Source: Anaerovibrio sp. (GTDB lineage Bacteria; Bacillota; Negativicutes; Selenomonadales; Selenomonadaceae). From it: a DNA stretch of 51,337 nucleotides. The translations under genes were made by a program, and so were the position numbers. The stretch covers positions 1-51,337 of the forward strand of contig NZ_JAILFV010000006.1 in NCBI RefSeq assembly GCF_024697385.1, given 5' to 3'. This document shows, piece by piece, positions 35,263 to 47,600 of the stretch (the stretch's first letter is position 1; each line of letters starts with the position of its first letter). A model generated the notes under the pieces. The model worked only from the letters and a program-made list of their open reading frames with translations. It was not told where the DNA came from and made no database searches.

Positions 35263-36247
35263 CGCAGGCATATTGGGTACAGGGTATTATCTCCCGGAAA
35301 AAATACTTTCCAATAATGATCTTGAAACGATTGTCGATACAAGTGATGAGTGGATAACTGAGAGAACTGGTATCAAGGAACGGCGAATAGCTGCTGATGA
35401 TGAGGCAACATCTGATTTGGCAATCAGGGCTGCGGAGATGGCCTTGAAGGATGCAAAGACATCTCCGGAGGAGATTGACCTGATTATCGTGGCTACATTG
35501 ACCTCTGATAGGATTATTCCATCAACTGCCTGCATGATTCAAAACAGACTCGGCGCCTCAAGGGCTGCAGCCTTTGATTTATCAGCGGCCTGTGCAGGGT
35601 TTGCATACGGCCTTACCGTTGCTGCACAGTTTATTGAGACCGGGGCATATAAAAAGGCTTTGGTCATAGGCGCAGAAACTCTTTCCAAGTACATCAACTG
35701 GGAAGACCGCAACACCTGTGTGCTGTTTGGTGATGGTGCCGGCGCAGCTGTAATAGGTCAGGTAGAGGATGGCTTTGGGCTGCTGAGCTTTGATCTTGGC
35801 AGTGATGGTGCCGGTGGCGATGCCATACAGATACCATCCAGTGGCAGCTTGATGCCGGTGAGCAAGGAGTCCATTGATCAGAGACTGAACCTCATTCACA
35901 TGAACGGCAAGGATGTATTCAAGTTTGCCGTCAAGGTCATGGGAAATACAGTTAAAAGGTCCCTGGAAAAGCTGGATATGCCGAAGGAAAAAATAGACTG
36001 GCTTGTACCACATCAGGCGAATATACGGATTATCCAATCCGCAGCCAGACGATTGGCCATGCCTATGGACAAAGTAGTTGTAAACATTCAGAAATATGGA
36101 AATATGTCGGCAGCCTGTATACCAATTGCATTGGCAGAAGCTGCTGCTGAGAAGCGCTTTCACAAAGGCGATATAATAGCACTGTCTGGTTTTGGTGCAG
36201 GCCTGACATGGGCGTCCTGTATTATCAGATGGTCTAAGGAGGATTAA
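35243..36247 (+). CDS. fabH: 3-oxoacyl-ACP synthase III (FabH)
   Basis: A 334-aa ketoacyl synthase that starts fatty acid chains from acyl-CoA and malonyl-ACP. The triad is visible: Cys117 (DLSAACAGFAYG), His in VPHQANIRI and Asn in KYGNMSAACI. It overlaps the plsX end, with AAGGAGG upstream. fabK starts 1 bp after the stop. Confidence 0.96.
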   Translation: MTAKKINAGILGTGYYLPEKILSNNDLETIVDTSDEWITERTGIKERRIAADDEATSDLAIRAAEMALKDAKTSPEEIDLIIVATLTSDRIIPSTACMIQNRLGASRAAAFDLSAACAGFAYGLTVAAQFIETGAYKKALVIGAETLSKYINWEDRNTCVLFGDGAGAAVIGQVEDGFGLLSFDLGSDGAGGDAIQIPSSGSLMPVSKESIDQRLNLIHMNGKDVFKFAVKVMGNTVKRSLEKLDMPKEKIDWLVPHQANIRIIQSAARRLAMPMDKVVVNIQKYGNMSAACIPIALAEAAAEKRFHKGDIIALSGFGAGLTWASCIIRWSKED

Positions 36248-36248
36248 C

Positions 36249-37196
36249 ATGTTTGAAAAAAATCCGATTTGTAAGTTATTGAATATTAAGTATCCAATTT
36301 TCCAGGGTGGAATGGCCTGGATCGGTACTGCTGAATTGGTATCTGCCGTATCCAATGCCGGTGGCCTTGGCATAATTGGTGCTGGTCATATGCCTCCGGA
36401 CATTCTGAGGGCGGAGATCCAGAAGGCAAAAAAATGGACTGACAAACCTTTTGGCGTTAATATCATGCTCATGTCCCCATTTGTCAAGGAAGTAATGCAG
36501 GTGGTTGTTGATGAGCGTGTTGCGGTAGTAACCACAGGAGCAGGCAATCCTGCAGAGTATTTGCCGGCCCTTAAGGAGGTTGGCACCAAGGTTATTCCGG
36601 TAGTAGCTTCTGTGGCCCTGGCCAAGAGACTGGTCCGTTCAGGAGTTGATGCTGTAATTGCCGAGGGTACTGAGTCCGGTGGACACATCGGGGACATTAC
36701 TACTATGGCGTTGGTTCCACAGGTTGTGGATGCAGTTGATGTACCAGTTATCGCCGCCGGTGGTATTGGTGATTCCCGTGGCTTTGCAGCTGCTATTGCC
36801 CTGGGTGCTTCCGGTATCCAGATGGGAACCCGTTTCGTGGTTTCTGAAGAGTGTATTGCTCATGAAAATTATAAAAATCTCGTACTGAAGGCCAAGGATC
36901 GCTCCACAGTTGTTACAGGCCGTTCCACAGGACATCCTGTCAGGGTTATTGGCAACAAGATGACCAGGGAATACTCAGAGATGGAAGCCAGACAGGCTTC
37001 TACCGAGGAGCTTGAGAAGTTTGGAGCAGGCCGCCTGAACCTGGCAACCCACAAGGGTGATGTAGAAAACGGCTCCGTAATGATCGGCCAGATTTCCGGC
37101 ATGCTGGATGAAATCAAGCCGGTATCAGTTATTATTGAAAATATGGTTGCAGGCCTGGTTCCTGTTAAGGACAGGGTCAATGATTTCCTGAAATAA
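36249..37196 (+). CDS. fabK: FabK-type enoyl-ACP reductase II (flavoprotein)
   Basis: A 315-aa FMN TIM-barrel enzyme reducing enoyl-ACP. Typical stretches: PIFQGGMAWIGTAELVSAVSNAGGLGIIG, EGTESGGHIGD (catalytic-site His), VIAAGGIGDSRG and GIQMGTRFV. It replaces FabI in many Firmicutes and, by family knowledge, is insensitive to triclosan. A second, related flavoprotein lies at 39360. Confidence 0.93.
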   Translation: MFEKNPICKLLNIKYPIFQGGMAWIGTAELVSAVSNAGGLGIIGAGHMPPDILRAEIQKAKKWTDKPFGVNIMLMSPFVKEVMQVVVDERVAVVTTGAGNPAEYLPALKEVGTKVIPVVASVALAKRLVRSGVDAVIAEGTESGGHIGDITTMALVPQVVDAVDVPVIAAGGIGDSRGFAAAIALGASGIQMGTRFVVSEECIAHENYKNLVLKAKDRSTVVTGRSTGHPVRVIGNKMTREYSEMEARQASTEELEKFGAGRLNLATHKGDVENGSVMIGQISGMLDEIKPVSVIIENMVAGLVPVKDRVNDFLK

Positions 37197-37308
37197 TTTA
37201 TATTATTAGTTTGTGACTCGTGAGGATGACCATTTACTCCGAGTTTTATCATGTCAGTTTTATGCATTATTTTACAGGTATGTTGTATGACAGAAGATGG
37301 AGAATAAA

Positions 37309-38995
<1,687 letters not shown>

Positions 38996-39035
38996 TATAG
39001 ATTATAGATGAAACCTGTTTGAGGAGGTGAACCAG

Positions 39036-39266
39036 ATGACAACCTTTGAAAAAGTTGTAGAAATCGTAGTCGATCAGTTGAGTGTTGATCCTGATGACGT
39101 TGCAATCGAATCTACTTTTATCGATGATTTAGGCGCTGATTCTCTTGATATTGTTGAGCTCATTATGGCATTTGAGGAAGAGTTCGGTATCGAGATTCCA
39201 GATAGTGCAGCTGAAAAGATTAAGACAGTTCAGGATGTTGTAACTTTCATTGATCAGAACAAATAA
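39036..39266 (+). CDS. acpP: Acyl carrier protein
   Basis: A 76-aa acidic carrier of growing acyl chains. The phosphopantetheine site is Ser36 in [10 protein letters not shown]. It starts at ATG 39036 ([11 protein letters not shown]) after GAGGAGGTGA; the GTG at 39027 lies in that site. Confidence 0.97.
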   Translation: MTTFEKVVEIVVDQLSVDPDDVAIESTFIDDLGADSLDIVELIMAFEEEFGIEIPDSAAEKIKTVQDVVTFIDQNK

Positions 39267-39281
39267 GCATTTTGCGTCTTA

Positions 39282-39329
39282 CCTTTAAGAAAGTCCCGTG
39301 AATTTATTCGCGGGACTTTCTAAAAAAGG
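39282..39329 (+). other. Long hairpin after acpP without a T-run
   Basis: AGAAAGTCCCG pairs with CGGGACTTTCT, extended by CCTTT/AAAGG outside. It is followed by A-rich sequence on the + strand, so it is more likely a processing or stabilising element, or a partial terminator, than a strong stop. Confidence 0.6.
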
Positions 39330-39359
39330 TGAGTACCGCCCATGAATGGAGGAGTAATT

Positions 39360-40304
39360 TTGAAACTTCCTGAACTTAAAATTGGCGATAAAATTGCAAA
39401 GATGCCAATTATTCAAGGCGGCATGGCAATCCGTTTATCAACTGGTAGGCTGGCAGCAGCCGTTGCAAATCAGGGTGGTATCGGCCTGATTGCTGCTTCA
39501 GGGATGACAAATGATGAGCTTCGATATGAAATCAGGCTGGCACGGGCATTATCCAAGGGAATAATCGGCATCAATATAATGTTTGCTGCAAGGAAATTTG
39601 CAGAAATTGTAACAACAGCTATTGATGAAGGTATAGACCTGGTAGTTGCAGGTGCAGGCTTTTCTCGTGATATTTTTGGCCTGGGCCAGAAGTCCGGAAC
39701 TCCTGTTGTTCCAATAGTATCATCCGTAAAATTAGCGAAAATTTCTCAGCGTCTTGGCGCCGCAGCCATTGTGGTTGAAGGCAAGGAGGCTGGCGGTCAC
39801 CTGGGGACTGATCAATCCATCAAGGACATTATCCCTGATATAGTGGCTGCTGTAGATATACCTGTCATTGCGGCAGGTGGTGTTCTCCACGGTCAGGATA
39901 TTGCTGATTTAATAAATATGGGTGTAAGTGGTGTCCAGATGGGATCCCGCTTTGCTGCTAGTGTTGAGGCGAATAGTGCCCCAGCCTTGAAACAATATTA
40001 TTTGAAGGCAAAGCCGGAGGATGTTGTGGTTATTCACAGTCCTGTAGGCTTACCTGGTCGCGCAGTTAAAAATCCATGGGCTGCAAGGATCATGGAAGGT
40101 CCTGTGCCGCCAAAACAATGTGATAACTGCCTTAAGGCCTGCAAACATAATTTCTGCATTATCCGGGCCCTGAGCCGTGCTCAGCAGGGGGATGTGGAGA
40201 CAGGCCTTGTGTTTACTGGTGAATATTTACCAACGATAGATAAAATATTGACTGTAGAAGAGATCTTTCAGCAGATAAAGGCAGAAGTAGCTGCTATTAA
40301 TTGA
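39360..40304 (+). CDS. FabK-like/nitronate monooxygenase family flavoprotein with C-terminal Cys motif
   Basis: A 314-aa FMN TIM-barrel protein related to FabK and nitronate monooxygenases ([56 protein letters not shown]). Unlike FabK at 36249, it ends with a cysteine group [13 protein letters not shown] (C-x2-C-x3-C-x4-C), which could bind a metal or an Fe-S cluster. It sits between acpP and fabF. I start it at TTG 39360, since GGAGGAG lies inside the ORF track's longer start. Its exact reaction is open: second enoyl reductase, or a nitronate or other oxidoreductase. Confidence 0.85.
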   Translation: MKLPELKIGDKIAKMPIIQGGMAIRLSTGRLAAAVANQGGIGLIAASGMTNDELRYEIRLARALSKGIIGINIMFAARKFAEIVTTAIDEGIDLVVAGAGFSRDIFGLGQKSGTPVVPIVSSVKLAKISQRLGAAAIVVEGKEAGGHLGTDQSIKDIIPDIVAAVDIPVIAAGGVLHGQDIADLINMGVSGVQMGSRFAASVEANSAPALKQYYLKAKPEDVVVIHSPVGLPGRAVKNPWAARIMEGPVPPKQCDNCLKACKHNFCIIRALSRAQQGDVETGLVFTGEYLPTIDKILTVEEIFQQIKAEVAAIN

Positions 40305-40321
40305 AATGTGAGGTGTTAAGT

Positions 40322-41566
40322 TTGTCTAATCGTGTTGTAATTACCGGTCTTGGTGTAATCAGTCCAATTGGCACAGGCAAGGATGTTTTTTGGAATTCCC
40401 TGCTTGCCGGCAAAAACGGAATAGATAAAATTACCCGCTTTGATGCAACTGAGTACAAATCCCAGATTGCAGGCGAGGTAAAGGATTTTGATCCTGCTGA
40501 TTACATGGACAAGAAAGAGGCTAAGCGTATAGATCGCTATGCACAGTTTGCTGTTGCTGCAGCAAAAATGGCTGTTGATGATGCTAAGCTTAATCTCGAA
40601 GCCGAGGATTGCGACCGTATCGGTACCTTTGTAGGTAGTGGTATCGGTGGTATAGAGACTATGCATGGTCAATACGAGAAACTGTTCGAAAAGGGACCTA
40701 ACAAGATCAGCCCGTTTTTCATTCCAATGATGATTGGTAACATGGCTGCCGGTCATGTGTCCATAGCATTGGGCCTGCGTGGTCCAAGCAGTTGTGTTGT
40801 TACTGCTTGTGCAACCGGTACTAACAATATTGGTGATGCCTTCCGTGTGCTCCAGCGTGGCGACGCGGATGTCATGGTTGCCGGTGGTACTGAGGCAAGT
40901 ATTTCCCAGGCTGCTGTTGCAGGCTTCTGTGCCATGAAGGCTCTTTGCAGTGATCATAATGATGATCCACAGCATGCCTCCAGACCTTTTGATGCCAACC
41001 GCAGCGGATTTGTAATGGGTGAGGGTGCAGGCATTGTGGTGTTGGAGACCCTGGAGCATGCAAAGAAGCGTGGAGCCCATATTTATGCTGAAATTGTTGG
41101 TTATGGTGCCAACTCCGATGCATATCATATTACCAGTCCGGCACCTCATGGTGAGATGGCTGCCAAGTGCATGGCCAAGGCCCTGGAGGATGCAGGCCTG
41201 AAGCCTTCTGAGGTTGATTACATCAATGCCCATGGCACATCTACACATCTGAATGATCTGACTGAGACAGAGGCTATCAAAACTGTATGGGGTGACCATG
41301 CAAAAGATGTATCTGTCAGCTCTATCAAGTCCATGACCGGTCATCTGCTGGGTGCTGCCGGTGGTGTGGAATGTATCGCGACTGCCCTGGCAGTTGTCAA
41401 TGATATGCTTCCGCCTACCATCAACTATGAGACCCCTGATGAGGGCCTTGACCTGGATTATGTGCCTAACAAGGCAAAGGCCAAGACTGTTCGGGCTGCC
41501 CTGTCCAACAACCTGGGCTTTGGTGGGCATAATGCCTGCATTGTATTAAAAAAATATTCTGAATAA
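40322..41566 (+). CDS. fabF: 3-oxoacyl-ACP synthase II (FabF)
   Basis: A 414-aa elongating ketoacyl synthase. Nucleophile Cys163 is in [12 protein letters not shown]; the two His are in [11 protein letters not shown] and [12 protein letters not shown] start it at TTG 40322 ([15 protein letters not shown]) with GAGGTG seven nt upstream; the ORF track's 40301 is rejected. The long minus ORF 40316-41530 is its shadow. Confidence 0.97.
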   Translation: MSNRVVITGLGVISPIGTGKDVFWNSLLAGKNGIDKITRFDATEYKSQIAGEVKDFDPADYMDKKEAKRIDRYAQFAVAAAKMAVDDAKLNLEAEDCDRIGTFVGSGIGGIETMHGQYEKLFEKGPNKISPFFIPMMIGNMAAGHVSIALGLRGPSSCVVTACATGTNNIGDAFRVLQRGDADVMVAGGTEASISQAAVAGFCAMKALCSDHNDDPQHASRPFDANRSGFVMGEGAGIVVLETLEHAKKRGAHIYAEIVGYGANSDAYHITSPAPHGEMAAKCMAKALEDAGLKPSEVDYINAHGTSTHLNDLTETEAIKTVWGDHAKDVSVSSIKSMTGHLLGAAGGVECIATALAVVNDMLPPTINYETPDEGLDLDYVPNKAKAKTVRAALSNNLGFGGHNACIVLKKYSE

Positions 41567-41582
41567 AGTTGAGTGATTTGTT

Positions 41583-42299
41583 ATGAATGAGCGTGTGACT
41601 GCAGAGCGCAGGAAGCGTTTGGAAGAGCTGGCCGGCCGATTGGGTGTTCACTTTAACAATATCTGTTGGCTGCATCAGGCTCTGACACATACTTCCTATG
41701 CCAATGAGTCTCGCTTTAAGGTAGAACATAATGAACGCTTGGAATTCTTAGGAGATGCGGTGCTGGAGCTTGCTATCAGCACCTATCTTTTTGAGCGTTT
41801 CCCAGAACTTCCTGAGGGAGAGCTTACAAAATCAAGAGCAGCAGTGGTCTGTGAGGCCAGCCTGTCCAGCAGGGCTGCTGAATTAAATCTTGGGGATTAC
41901 CTGTTACTGGGCCATGGAGAGATGTTGTCCGGTGGACGCAGGAGATCATCGATGCTGGAGGATGCCTTTGAGTCGGTAATCGGTGCCATATATATGGATC
42001 AGGGCTGGGAACCGGCTAGGAAATATGTTGTCCGTCAGCTTGAGGAGCATTTGAAGCAGGTTGGAGCCGGTGCGTCAGCCGTAAAGGATTATAAGACAAT
42101 ACTCCAGGAGCTGGTTCAGTGTCACGGTGAGAATAAAATCCGTTATGTGATGCTGGGAGCAACAGGTCCGGACCACGCCAAGATATTTGAATTTGATGTA
42201 AGGCTTAATGATGAAGTTTTAGGAACCGGAACAGGTCCAAGCAAAAAAGCTGCAGAGCAGCAGGCTGCCAAAAAAGCATTGGAAAAATTGAATAAATAA
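41583..42299 (+). CDS. rnc: Ribonuclease III
   Basis: A 238-aa double-strand RNA endonuclease for rRNA and mRNA processing. The RNase III signature ERLEFLGDAVLEL and the acidic EDAFESVIGAIY carry the metal ligands; a dsRNA-binding domain follows (about 165-236). The ribosome site is weak. The gene ends the fatty acid group, as in other Firmicutes. Confidence 0.97.
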   Translation: MNERVTAERRKRLEELAGRLGVHFNNICWLHQALTHTSYANESRFKVEHNERLEFLGDAVLELAISTYLFERFPELPEGELTKSRAAVVCEASLSSRAAELNLGDYLLLGHGEMLSGGRRRSSMLEDAFESVIGAIYMDQGWEPARKYVVRQLEEHLKQVGAGASAVKDYKTILQELVQCHGENKIRYVMLGATGPDHAKIFEFDVRLNDEVLGTGTGPSKKAAEQQAAKKALEKLNK

Positions 42300-42301
42300 T
42301 T

Positions 42302-42338
42302 GAAGGACTGTTGCGTTATTTGTAACAGTCCTTTATTA
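42302..42338 (+). terminator. Intrinsic terminator after rnc
   Basis: AAGGACTGTT (42303-42312) pairs with AACAGTCCTT (42324-42333), followed by TATTATG. Confidence 0.7.
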
Positions 42339-42417
42339 TGTAAGGTGAAGATTTAGTTTTTAAGCATTAAAAGTAAAAAAATAATTTCATGTATCTATTC
42401 ATTATAGGGGGGATAGT

Positions 42418-43227
42418 ATGAAGAAAATTATTTTTCTTGGTACCGGCAATGCCATGGTTACCAAGGTATTTAATACCTGCTTCTTGATTGAACTGCCGGA
42501 CGGGGAGCTTTTCCTTACAGATGCCGGTGGTGGAAACGGGATATTGCGGCAGATGGAGCTGGCAGGTGCTGATTACAATAAAATGCATCACATGTTCATC
42601 ACTCACGCTCATACAGATCATGTCATGGGTGCCGTATGGGTAATCCGGAAGATTTCTTCACTGATAAATAAAAACAAATATGACGGAGTTTTCCATATTT
42701 ATTGTCATGACCTTGTAAAGGACATCCTTCTCAGTATGTGTGAAATGATGCTCAAGGAAAAGGACTATGAAAACATTGGTGAAAATATTATCATTCATCA
42801 GGTATGGGATGGCCAGGTATTAAATCTGGAGCAGATGGAAATTAATGTTTTTGATATATATTCTACCAAGGCCAAGCAATATGGCTATCAGCTGCGTTTT
42901 ACAGATGATGATACCATGCTTACCTGCCTGGGGGATGAGCCTTACAATGACGGTTGTGAGGAATATGCCGAGGGCTCGGACTGGTTGCTCTCAGAGGCTT
43001 TTTGCAAATATAGTGACCGGGACATTTTCAAGCCTTATGAAAAGCATCACAGCACCTGCAAGGAGGCCGCAGAGCTGGCCCAGAAGCTTCATGTGAAGAA
43101 CCTGGTGCTGTATCATACCGAGGACAAAACCATCGATACACGCAAGGAGGCATATGCCTCTGAGGCCAGACAGTATTTTTCAGGAAAGATATTTGTTCCT
43201 GATGATCTTGAGGTTATTGAGCTGTAA
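42418..43227 (+). CDS. MBL fold metallo-hydrolase (RNase Z-like)
   Basis: A 269-aa metallo-beta-lactamase fold protein. FLGTGNAMVTK opens the fold and THAHTDHVMG is the metal-binding HxHxDH motif; a late His occurs in LYHTEDK. The closest general pattern is RNase Z/phosphodiesterase-like, but the substrate is unknown. It is monocistronic with a GGGGG-rich ribosome site. Nothing clear lies in the 220-bp gap after it except a TATAAT at 43267-43272. Confidence 0.85.
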   Translation: MKKIIFLGTGNAMVTKVFNTCFLIELPDGELFLTDAGGGNGILRQMELAGADYNKMHHMFITHAHTDHVMGAVWVIRKISSLINKNKYDGVFHIYCHDLVKDILLSMCEMMLKEKDYENIGENIIIHQVWDGQVLNLEQMEINVFDIYSTKAKQYGYQLRFTDDDTMLTCLGDEPYNDGCEEYAEGSDWLLSEAFCKYSDRDIFKPYEKHHSTCKEAAELAQKLHVKNLVLYHTEDKTIDTRKEAYASEARQYFSGKIFVPDDLEVIEL

Positions 43228-43447
43228 TTTTAATCTGATTTTAAGAAAACATAGCTTAGGTGATTGTATAATGGTAAGGTAAGGCAAATTAGCTATTAAA
43301 ATATTTGTTTTATCAAGGGACAAGGACAATTATTTATAGGGTAATGGGATCTGTTATTTTCCTGGAGAGCAGGATCAGTAGTAATAGTGCAAAGTGTGAG
43401 GGATTTTGTTTTGTGCGTTGCTGACATTACATTAAGGAGGAATAAAT

Positions 43448-44614
43448 TTGTTATCAAAAAGAGGAATTGTAATAGTTGCTGTTGTGGCTATTGCTGCAAT
43501 AATTGGTGGATATATGTTCCTTATGGGACAGATGTCTGGTCAGCGTACCGGCGGTGCTGCACAAGTAAAGGTAATGAATGTTATCCACAGGGATACACCG
43601 CTTACTCTTGAGTATCCTGGTACAGTTAAGGGCAAGGATACTGCCCAGGTTACTGCCAAGGTTTCCGGTACTGTTGTAGAAAAGTATATCAAGGGTGGAG
43701 ATCAGGTTACTGCCGGTCAGGCCTTGTATCGTATAGATTCAAGGACTTATCAGGCTGCATTGCTCAACGCCCAGGCTAATTTAGCCCAGGCCCAGGCCAA
43801 CCTGAACAATGCCAAGGTTGATTTGGTAAGAAATCAGCAGCTCTACGCAGCTCAGGCTGTTTCCGAGCAGGTAGTTACCAACCAGCAGGCACAGGTTAAT
43901 GCCCTGGAAGCCAATGTTTCTGCAATGGAGGCATTAGTTCAGAATGCTCAGCAGAATTTGGATGATACAGTAGTATATGCACCTATGAGCGGCAAGCTGG
44001 CAGTTGATGATGTGGCTGTCGGTACCTTTGCTGCTGCCGGAAGCACACCACTGGTTACCATCGGCACCAGCAATCCTATGATGGTGCAGTTCAGCATCAG
44101 TGAAGCTGAGTATCTCAAATATATTGGCCAGGATGTAGTACCTGGTAATGCACTTCCTAGCAAGAATGTCCGTATAGTCCTCAGTGATGGCAAGGAATAT
44201 CCTGCCCTGGGCAATGTGGTTGGATTAGACCGTGCCATGGATGGCAATACTTCTTCCTTGCTGGTAAAGGCAGAGTTTGACAATCCAAACGGTGTACTCA
44301 TTCCAGGTATGTTTGCCCGTGCCCGTCTTGTTGGCGACACCATAAAGGATGCTTTGCTGGTACCTCAGCGTTCAGTTCAGCAGCTTTTGGGCAAATCCTT
44401 TGTTATTGTTGTGGGTGAAGATAACAAGTCTGTTGTTGTTCCTGTAGAACTCGGACAAAAGGTAGGCAGTTATTATGTTATTACAAGTGGCCTGAAGGGC
44501 AATGAGCAGGTAGTTGTTGAAGGCCTGACAACTCTTACAGAGGGTATGGATATGGAAGTGACAACCGTTTCTGCTGATGATTTGAGCTTTTCGTTTATTG
44601 ACAAGCACGAATAA
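43448..44614 (+). CDS. RND efflux periplasmic adaptor subunit (AcrA/MexA type)
   Basis: A 388-aa membrane-fusion protein that links the inner-membrane pump to an outer-membrane channel. An N-terminal membrane anchor (about 5-27, no lipobox Cys) is followed by a lipoyl-like half (VTAKVSGTVVEKYIKGGDQV), a long coiled-coil hairpin (about 95-175, Gln/Ala rich), the second lipoyl half (APMSGKLAVDDVAVG) and beta-barrel domains. It starts at TTG 43448 behind AAGGAGG. The pump gene follows after 12 bp. The substrate is not predictable. Confidence 0.95.
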   Translation: MLSKRGIVIVAVVAIAAIIGGYMFLMGQMSGQRTGGAAQVKVMNVIHRDTPLTLEYPGTVKGKDTAQVTAKVSGTVVEKYIKGGDQVTAGQALYRIDSRTYQAALLNAQANLAQAQANLNNAKVDLVRNQQLYAAQAVSEQVVTNQQAQVNALEANVSAMEALVQNAQQNLDDTVVYAPMSGKLAVDDVAVGTFAAAGSTPLVTIGTSNPMMVQFSISEAEYLKYIGQDVVPGNALPSKNVRIVLSDGKEYPALGNVVGLDRAMDGNTSSLLVKAEFDNPNGVLIPGMFARARLVGDTIKDALLVPQRSVQQLLGKSFVIVVGEDNKSVVVPVELGQKVGSYYVITSGLKGNEQVVVEGLTTLTEGMDMEVTTVSADDLSFSFIDKHE

Positions 44615-44626
44615 GGGGGTAGACAG

Positions 44627-47600
44627 GTGTCTAAATTTTTTATACATAGACCGATATTTGCTATAGTTATATCCCTTATTATTGTTATTGGTGGTCTGAT
44701 TTCTGCTGCGCAGCTTCCTATTGCCCAGTATCCTCAGATTGCACCACCTACGGTAAGGGTTAGTACCACTTATATTGGTGCGAACGCCAAGGTCGTTAAT
44801 GAAACTGTTGCCCAGATTATTGAGCAGCAGGTCAACGGTGTTCAGGGCATGGACTATATGAACTCCAACTCCTCTGACTCCGGTTATTATTCCATGTCTG
44901 TAGTATTCGAGCTGGGTACTGATGGAGATATGGATGCGGTAAAGGTACAGAATGCAGTAGCTGTTGCTAATCCAAGCCTGCCGGAAAGTGTTAAGTCAGT
45001 AGGTGTTGTTACTGCCAAGTCCTCTGAGAACATGGCATTGATGGCAGCGGTTGTTTCACCAAATGGTACCTATGATAGCACATGGATTAAAAATTATGCA
45101 GATATCTATTTGATAGATAAAATCAAGCGTGTTGAAGGTGTAGGTTCCGTACAGGCCTTCGGCGCTAACTATGCCCTGCGTATCTGGTTGAATCCTGATA
45201 GACTGGCAGAGCTTGATATGACCGCAGGAGATGTGGCAGCTGCCATTCAGGAGCAAAACCTTCAGGCACCGGCAGGTACCGTGGGTGCGTTGCCTATTTC
45301 CAATCAGCAGGAGAAACAGCTCACCGGTAAGATTGATGGTCGACTTGTTACACCTGAACAGTTTGGTAATATCGTAATCAGGACCAACGCCAATGGTACC
45401 ATGGTACGAATCAAGGATGTTGCCAGGGTGGAAAATGGTGCTGAGCAGTATGCAGTATTTGCTGATATGAATGGCAACAAGAACACTGTGGCATTTGGTA
45501 TTCAGCTCACAGAAAGTGCCAATACCATGACTACAGTTGCCGAATGTCGTAAGATTTTAGCCGATGTAGAGAAGGATTTCCCACCGGATCTTACCTTGAA
45601 TTATATCGTTGATACCACTGATTACATCAGTACCTCCATCAAAGAGGTTGTTAATACCTTCTTTGAGGCACTGATGCTGGTAGTACTGGTTGTATTCTTA
45701 TTCCTGCAGAGCTGGCGTGCTACGTTGATTCCATTGCTGGCCGTTCCGGTTTCCCTGGTAGGAACATTTATCGCCTTTATAATCCTGAATTTCTCAATAA
45801 ATACCCTGACCCTTTTCGCCATGGTATTGGCCATAGGTCTGGTAGTAGATGATGCCATAGTTGTTATCGAGAATGTAGAGCATCATATGAGTACAGGACT
45901 TACCCCTATAGACGCCACAGAGCGTGCCATGGATGAGGTACAGGGGCCTGTTGTGGCCATAGCCTTCGTTTTGGCAGCAGTATTTATTCCTGTAGCTTTC
46001 CTGGGTGGTATGATGGGTGTACTGTACCGACAGTTTGCCCTTACCATAGCCATATCAATGGCCCTTTCTGCTTTCGTGGCCCTTACCCTTACTCCGGCCC
46101 TGTGTGCAACTCTTTTGAAGCCGGTAGATAAGGACAAAAAGGAAGACAAGAGCCTTTTGGGCAGATTCTTTACTAAATTCAATGACAAATTTGATTCCAT
46201 GCGAATCAGTTATCAGGGCGTTGTTGGCTGGTTTATCGGAAATGCCCGGTATGCCGTTATCCTGACGGTTATCGTTACCGGCCTTACAGGATTGTTGTAC
46301 AAGATTGTACCAAGTACCTTCGTTCCTGATGAAGACCAGGGATATTATGCAGTATCAGTATCCCTTCCTGAAGGTACCTCCATCAACAATACCGTTACTA
46401 CAATGGATAAGGTATCCAGTGGTATCAAGACCATTGATGGCGTAAAGAATGTTATGGCCATCACCGGCTTTGATATTTTCTCCTTCGGTAGTAAGCCTAA
46501 TGCCGGTACTATGTTTGTAGGCCTGGATAATTGGGATGACCGTAAATCATTGGAAAAATCCCTTAATGCACTTCTGGGCAAAACCTTTGCTGTAGGTGGC
46601 CAGGTAGCACCAGAAGCCCAGGTTATAGCCTTTAATATGCCTGCATTGCCAGGTCTTGGTAATGTCGGTGGTTGGCAGATGGAGCTGCAGGATTTGGCCG
46701 GTCATTCAGATGAAGAACTGAATGAAACTGCCCAGAAAATCGTAGCAGCTGCAAATCAGCGCCCTGAACTCCAGGGTGTCCGGTCCACCTTCAAGATTAA
46801 TTCTCCGATAGTTAAGTACGATGTTGACCGTGATAAAGCCAAGAGCCTTGGTGTCCAGATGTCTGATATCTTTACCACTATGCAGGTATTCTATGGCGGA
46901 ACTCAGGTAAATGACTTTAATGAATTTGGCCGTACCTACAAGGTAGTATTGCAGGCTGATCAGAATTACCGTACTGCCTCTGATGACATGCGGTTCATGT
47001 TTGTTCGCAATGCTGCTGGTGAAATGATTCCTCTGGAATCCCTGCTGACTCCAAAACTCAGTACAGCACCTTCCATTGTTCACCGCTTCAATGCAGCCAA
47101 TGCCGTATCCATCCAGGGTAATGCAGCCAGTGGGTATTCTTCAGGACAGGCAATTGCCGCCATGGAAGAAATCGTTAAGGAAGTTGCACCTGCCGGTTAC
47201 AATGTAGAGTGGTCAGGTCAGGCCCGTGAGGAAATCAAGAGCGGAAGCTCCACCAGTACCGTATTGGCCTTGGCCCTGGTATTCGTATTCCTCTGCCTGG
47301 CAGCTCTTTACGAGAGCTGGAGCGTACCGTTTGCGGTACTGATGGCTGTGCCTGTAGGTATATTTGGCGCCCTGTTCTCCGAGCTATTTATGAGCCTTGT
47401 GGAGACATTGACTGTTGGACCTAACCCTGGTCTCCAGAACAGTGTATACATGCAGATCGGTGTCATAATGCTGATAGGACTTTCGGCGAAGAATGCAATA
47501 CTGATTGTAGAGTTTGCCAAGGCCCGTACAGACGCCGGCATGAATCCTTTGAAGGCTGCCATAGAGGCAGCAGGCCTCCGTCTCAGACCAATATTGATGA

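Noticed and set aside
40316-41530. 404-aa minus-strand ORF
   Set aside because: Antisense shadow of fabF; composition is rich in Cys, His and Thr, typical of shadows, with no domain.
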